From contig PFUQ01000175.1 of NCBI GenBank assembly GCA_002790175.1, positions 1-16,988 of the forward strand: a DNA stretch of 16,988 nucleotides, written 5' to 3'. A program made the position numbers and the translations under genes. Below the pieces are notes generated by a model that made no database searches, was not told where the DNA came from, and was given only the letters and a program-made list of their open reading frames with translations. Positions 15,542-16,988 of the stretch are shown here, one piece after another; position 1 is the stretch's first letter, and each line of letters starts with the position of its first letter. This stretch comes from Flavobacteriales bacterium CG_4_9_14_3_um_filter_32_8 (GTDB taxonomy: Bacteria > Bacteroidota > Bacteroidia > Flavobacteriales_E > Vicingaceae).

Positions 15542-15543
15542 AT
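15529..15543 (-). repeat. Right arm of the 15-bp inverted repeat
   Basis: TGGCTTTAGCCACAT is the exact complement of 15244-15258. A third, imperfect GCTTTAGCCAT lies at the join between the two hairpin units (15387-15397), and the same GCTTTAGC core forms the tip of the third hairpin of copy 1. Confidence 0.9.
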
Positions 15544-15584
15544 TTCCATCTCCACTTTAAAATTTTTATTTCTTCTGTCAATTC

Positions 15585-15607
15585 GATTTTAGAAATAAAG
15601 CCGCTTC
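15585..15607 (+). repeat. Right copy of the 23-bp direct repeat
   Basis: Identical to 14767-14789 and in the same orientation. It ends 12 bp before the -7 element of the PAP2 operon and so lies within that promoter region. The bases between 15544 and 15584 show no further structure I can support. Confidence 0.9.
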
Positions 15608-15619
15608 ATTTTTTTAGAT

Positions 15620-15627
15620 TATCTTTG
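15620..15627 (+). promoter_or_regulatory. Putative -7 element of the PAP2 operon
   Basis: TATCTTTG matches TAnnTTTG exactly and ends 25 bases before the ATG at 15653. The placement puts the transcript start at or after the alternative TTG at 15632 and supports the ATG as the true start. Confidence 0.45.
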
Positions 15628-15652
15628 GAGATTGAATAAATTGAGTTTTTTG

Positions 15653-16384
15653 ATGCGAAAAATTATTGGATTAATCCTTCTTGTTATTATTTGTTTTCAG
15701 AACTCCAACGCACAAATAGATACGCTAGTAACAAAAATTGAACGGAATAAATTTTTACCCAAAACAATTATCCCTGCAACATTTATTTTAACCGCAGTAG
15801 TGTTAACAAATAGTCAATCAGAAAAAAACTTGCAAAAAGAGGTGCGAAATAAAGTGGGCAACGATTATCACAATGGAATGGATGATTATATCCAATATGC
15901 TCCTTATGCCGAAATTTATTTGGGCGATTTAGTGGGAATTAAAGCTAAAAATCATTGGTTCGACCAAACCAAAAACATCGCAATAACAGGAATTTTAACT
16001 ACACTTATTGTTCTTCCCTTAAAAAAAGGTATTGGAAAAGAACGACCAGATGGTTCTAATTTTCATTCTTTTCCATCAGGTCATACCGCTACTTCTTTTG
16101 CAGGAGCAACAATCTTGTATCAGGAATTTAAAGATTCGAGTCCTGTTTTGGCGTATAGTGGATTTGCATTTGCCACCTCCACTGGAAGTTTAAGAATAAT
16201 GAACAACAAACATTGGGTTTCTGATGTATTGGCTGGGGCTGGAATAGGGATTTTAGTTGCCAATATGGTTTATTATTTTGAACCTTTAAAAAATTGGAAT
16301 CCAGTAAAAAAGAATACTAATATTTCCTTTTATCCAATAATAAATGGGCAAGAAGTTACTTTTGTAGCTTCATATAAATTCTAA
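15653..16384 (+). CDS. PAP2-family phosphatase with signal peptide
   Basis: Protein of 243 aa from the ATG at 15653. A TTG 21 bp upstream would add seven residues before the signal peptide and lies too close to the putative promoter. Residues 1-20 are a signal peptide (ending NSNAQ). All three PAP2 motifs are complete: K124-x6-R131-P132 (KKGIGKERP), P141-S142-G143-H144 (HSFPSGHTATS) and R181-x5-H187-x3-D191 (SLRIMNNKHWVSD), with His144 and His187 as the catalytic pair. PAP2 enzymes remove phosphate from lipid phosphates such as phosphatidic acid, undecaprenyl pyrophosphate or lipid A, on the outer side of the membrane. Hydrophobic segments around 38-52, 108-122 and 192-208 are few for a polytopic enzyme. 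The C-terminal stretch ends in alternating strands and a final Phe (VTFVASYKF). The lipid substrate cannot be told. The next gene follows after 5 bp. Confidence 0.9.
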   Translation: MRKIIGLILLVIICFQNSNAQIDTLVTKIERNKFLPKTIIPATFILTAVVLTNSQSEKNLQKEVRNKVGNDYHNGMDDYIQYAPYAEIYLGDLVGIKAKNHWFDQTKNIAITGILTTLIVLPLKKGIGKERPDGSNFHSFPSGHTATSFAGATILYQEFKDSSPVLAYSGFAFATSTGSLRIMNNKHWVSDVLAGAGIGILVANMVYYFEPLKNWNPVKKNTNISFYPIINGQEVTFVASYKF

Positions 16385-16389
16385 TTAAT

Positions 16390-16988
16390 TTGAAATTATT
16401 CTTTTCCATATTTGTACTTTTTGTAACGGCAACTACAACTGCTCAAGATATTGATACGTTGAAAACAAAAAGGAGAGAACAGGTTTATCAAATAAACGAC
16501 GATTTACAGTATGTTTATCAACGACCAAAACCTTTTACCTTTATTACTCATATTCCGAAAAATTATGTCAACTTAGGTAAAGAAGCTATAAAAAAGGAAA
16601 ACACAAAATGGCTTGGATTAACTCTTGCGAGTACCTTAATTTTATATGGAGCAGATGAACACATGCTGAATGCGACACAAAATATTAGAAGTTTAGGGGT
16701 TACCGAAAATCATGAATATGGCAAGTTATTAAATACGTTTGATTATCCCAAAAATACTTCAGCAGCCATGTATTATTTAGGACATGGAAATACTTCATTA
16801 TTAATTGGCGTAGGATTTTTAACAGTTGGTGGAATCACTAAAGATTATCGAGCAATTCATACTTCCAGCGAAATTTTAGAAGGTATTTTAACCTTAGGCG
16901 TGTTTACACAAGGTTTAAAAAGAGTTTTTGGAAGGCAGAGTCCAGAATCGAGCACTCAACCTCGTGGCAAATGGTCAGGTTTTCCAGG
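16390..16988 (+). CDS. Second PAP2-related exported protein, cut by the window end, TTG start
   Basis: The reading frame is open from 16378 to the window edge with no early ATG. TTG at 16390 gives a proper signal peptide (MKLFFSIFVLFVTATTTAQD), and an in-frame stop at 16375-16377 excludes a much longer start. The 199 residues present resemble the longer Bacteroidota PAP2 type: hydrophobic helices near 74-87, 134-148 and 161-175, then GLKRVFGRQSP (176-185), which takes the place of the K-x6-RP motif, followed by GKWSGFP at the edge. In this subtype Ser often stands where the classic Arg does, and the PSGH motif follows a spacer that would lie just outside the window. The 5-bp gap after the first PAP2 gene implies one operon and probably translational coupling. 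The class is supported by the partial motif and context; the catalytic histidines are not visible here. Confidence 0.7.
   Translation, partial: MKLFFSIFVLFVTATTTAQDIDTLKTKRREQVYQINDDLQYVYQRPKPFTFITHIPKNYVNLGKEAIKKENTKWLGLTLASTLILYGADEHMLNATQNIRSLGVTENHEYGKLLNTFDYPKNTSAAMYYLGHGNTSLLIGVGFLTVGGITKDYRAIHTSSEILEGILTLGVFTQGLKRVFGRQSPESSTQPRGKWSGFP

Larger units (their letters stand above)
14767..15607. mobile_element. Candidate RAYT/IS200-type element: transposase plus hairpin repeat array between direct repeats
   Basis: The 841-bp segment is bounded by identical 23-bp direct repeats. It contains one HUH transposase gene (14794-15228) and a 300-bp block of inverted and tandem repeats (15244-15543). 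It sits in the divergent spacer between the LtaS-like gene and the PAP2 pair. Real IS200/IS605 elements do not duplicate their target, so the direct repeats may be part of the element, a duplicated end, or the product of recombination. The exact borders are therefore uncertain. Confidence 0.55.

Noticed and set aside
15244..15543. CRISPR array
   Set aside because: Only two long imperfect units, internally palindromic, with no regular short repeats and spacers and no cas genes.
15632..15652. TTG start for the first PAP2 gene
   Set aside because: It would put seven extra residues before a normal signal peptide and lies only 5 bp after the -7 element, at or before the expected transcript start. 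ATG at 15653 fits better.

Overview
The window is a stretch of an AT-rich Bacteroidota chromosome, most likely Flavobacteriales-like. Four things suggest this. Secreted proteins end their signal peptides in ...AQ. A type IX secretion (T9SS) C-terminal sorting domain is present on the subtilase. Starts lack Shine-Dalgarno sequences and lie in A/T-rich leaders. Exact or near-exact copies of the Bacteroidota -7 promoter element TAnnTTTG sit just upstream of most transcription units. No tRNA, rRNA or CRISPR array was seen.

Layout. 1-300: frame-broken remnant of the 3' end of a T9SS-secreted protein gene. 301-2151: divergent pair, glutamine amidotransferase (pabA/trpG, -) and glycine C-acetyltransferase (kbl, +). 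2163-3858: divergent pair of exported proteins, a YceI-like protein (-) and a SPOR-domain protein (+). 3871-11201, all on -: glutamate dehydrogenase, a TPR / membrane / PP2C-type phosphatase sensor, and a two-gene unit of a large secreted subtilase plus a small exported helical protein. 11322-14726 (-): a PlsC-like acyltransferase and an LtaS-like membrane alkaline-phosphatase-superfamily enzyme. 14767-15607: an IS200/RAYT-type HUH transposase next to an elaborate array of hairpin repeats. 15653-end (+): two tandem PAP2-family phosphatases, the second cut by the window edge.

How the genes may work together. The acyltransferase, the LtaS-like enzyme and the two PAP2 enzymes form a plausible envelope-lipid neighbourhood: phosphatidic acid synthesis, phosphoglycerol- or phosphoethanolamine-type head-group transfer, and lipid-phosphate dephosphorylation. 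The transposase and its repeats have landed between the two divergent halves, in what was probably their shared promoter region. The subtilase and the small protein behind it are probably co-transcribed and both exported. Kbl and Gdh are ordinary amino-acid metabolism genes, although the Gdh coenzyme-site residues look NAD-type.

The most unusual part is 14767-15607. A single-domain HUH transposase is accompanied by two tandem, unequally decayed copies of a ~125-bp hairpin unit. The units are enclosed by 15-bp inverted repeats, and the whole segment lies between 23-bp perfect direct repeats. The transposase's putative promoter lies against one inverted-repeat arm.
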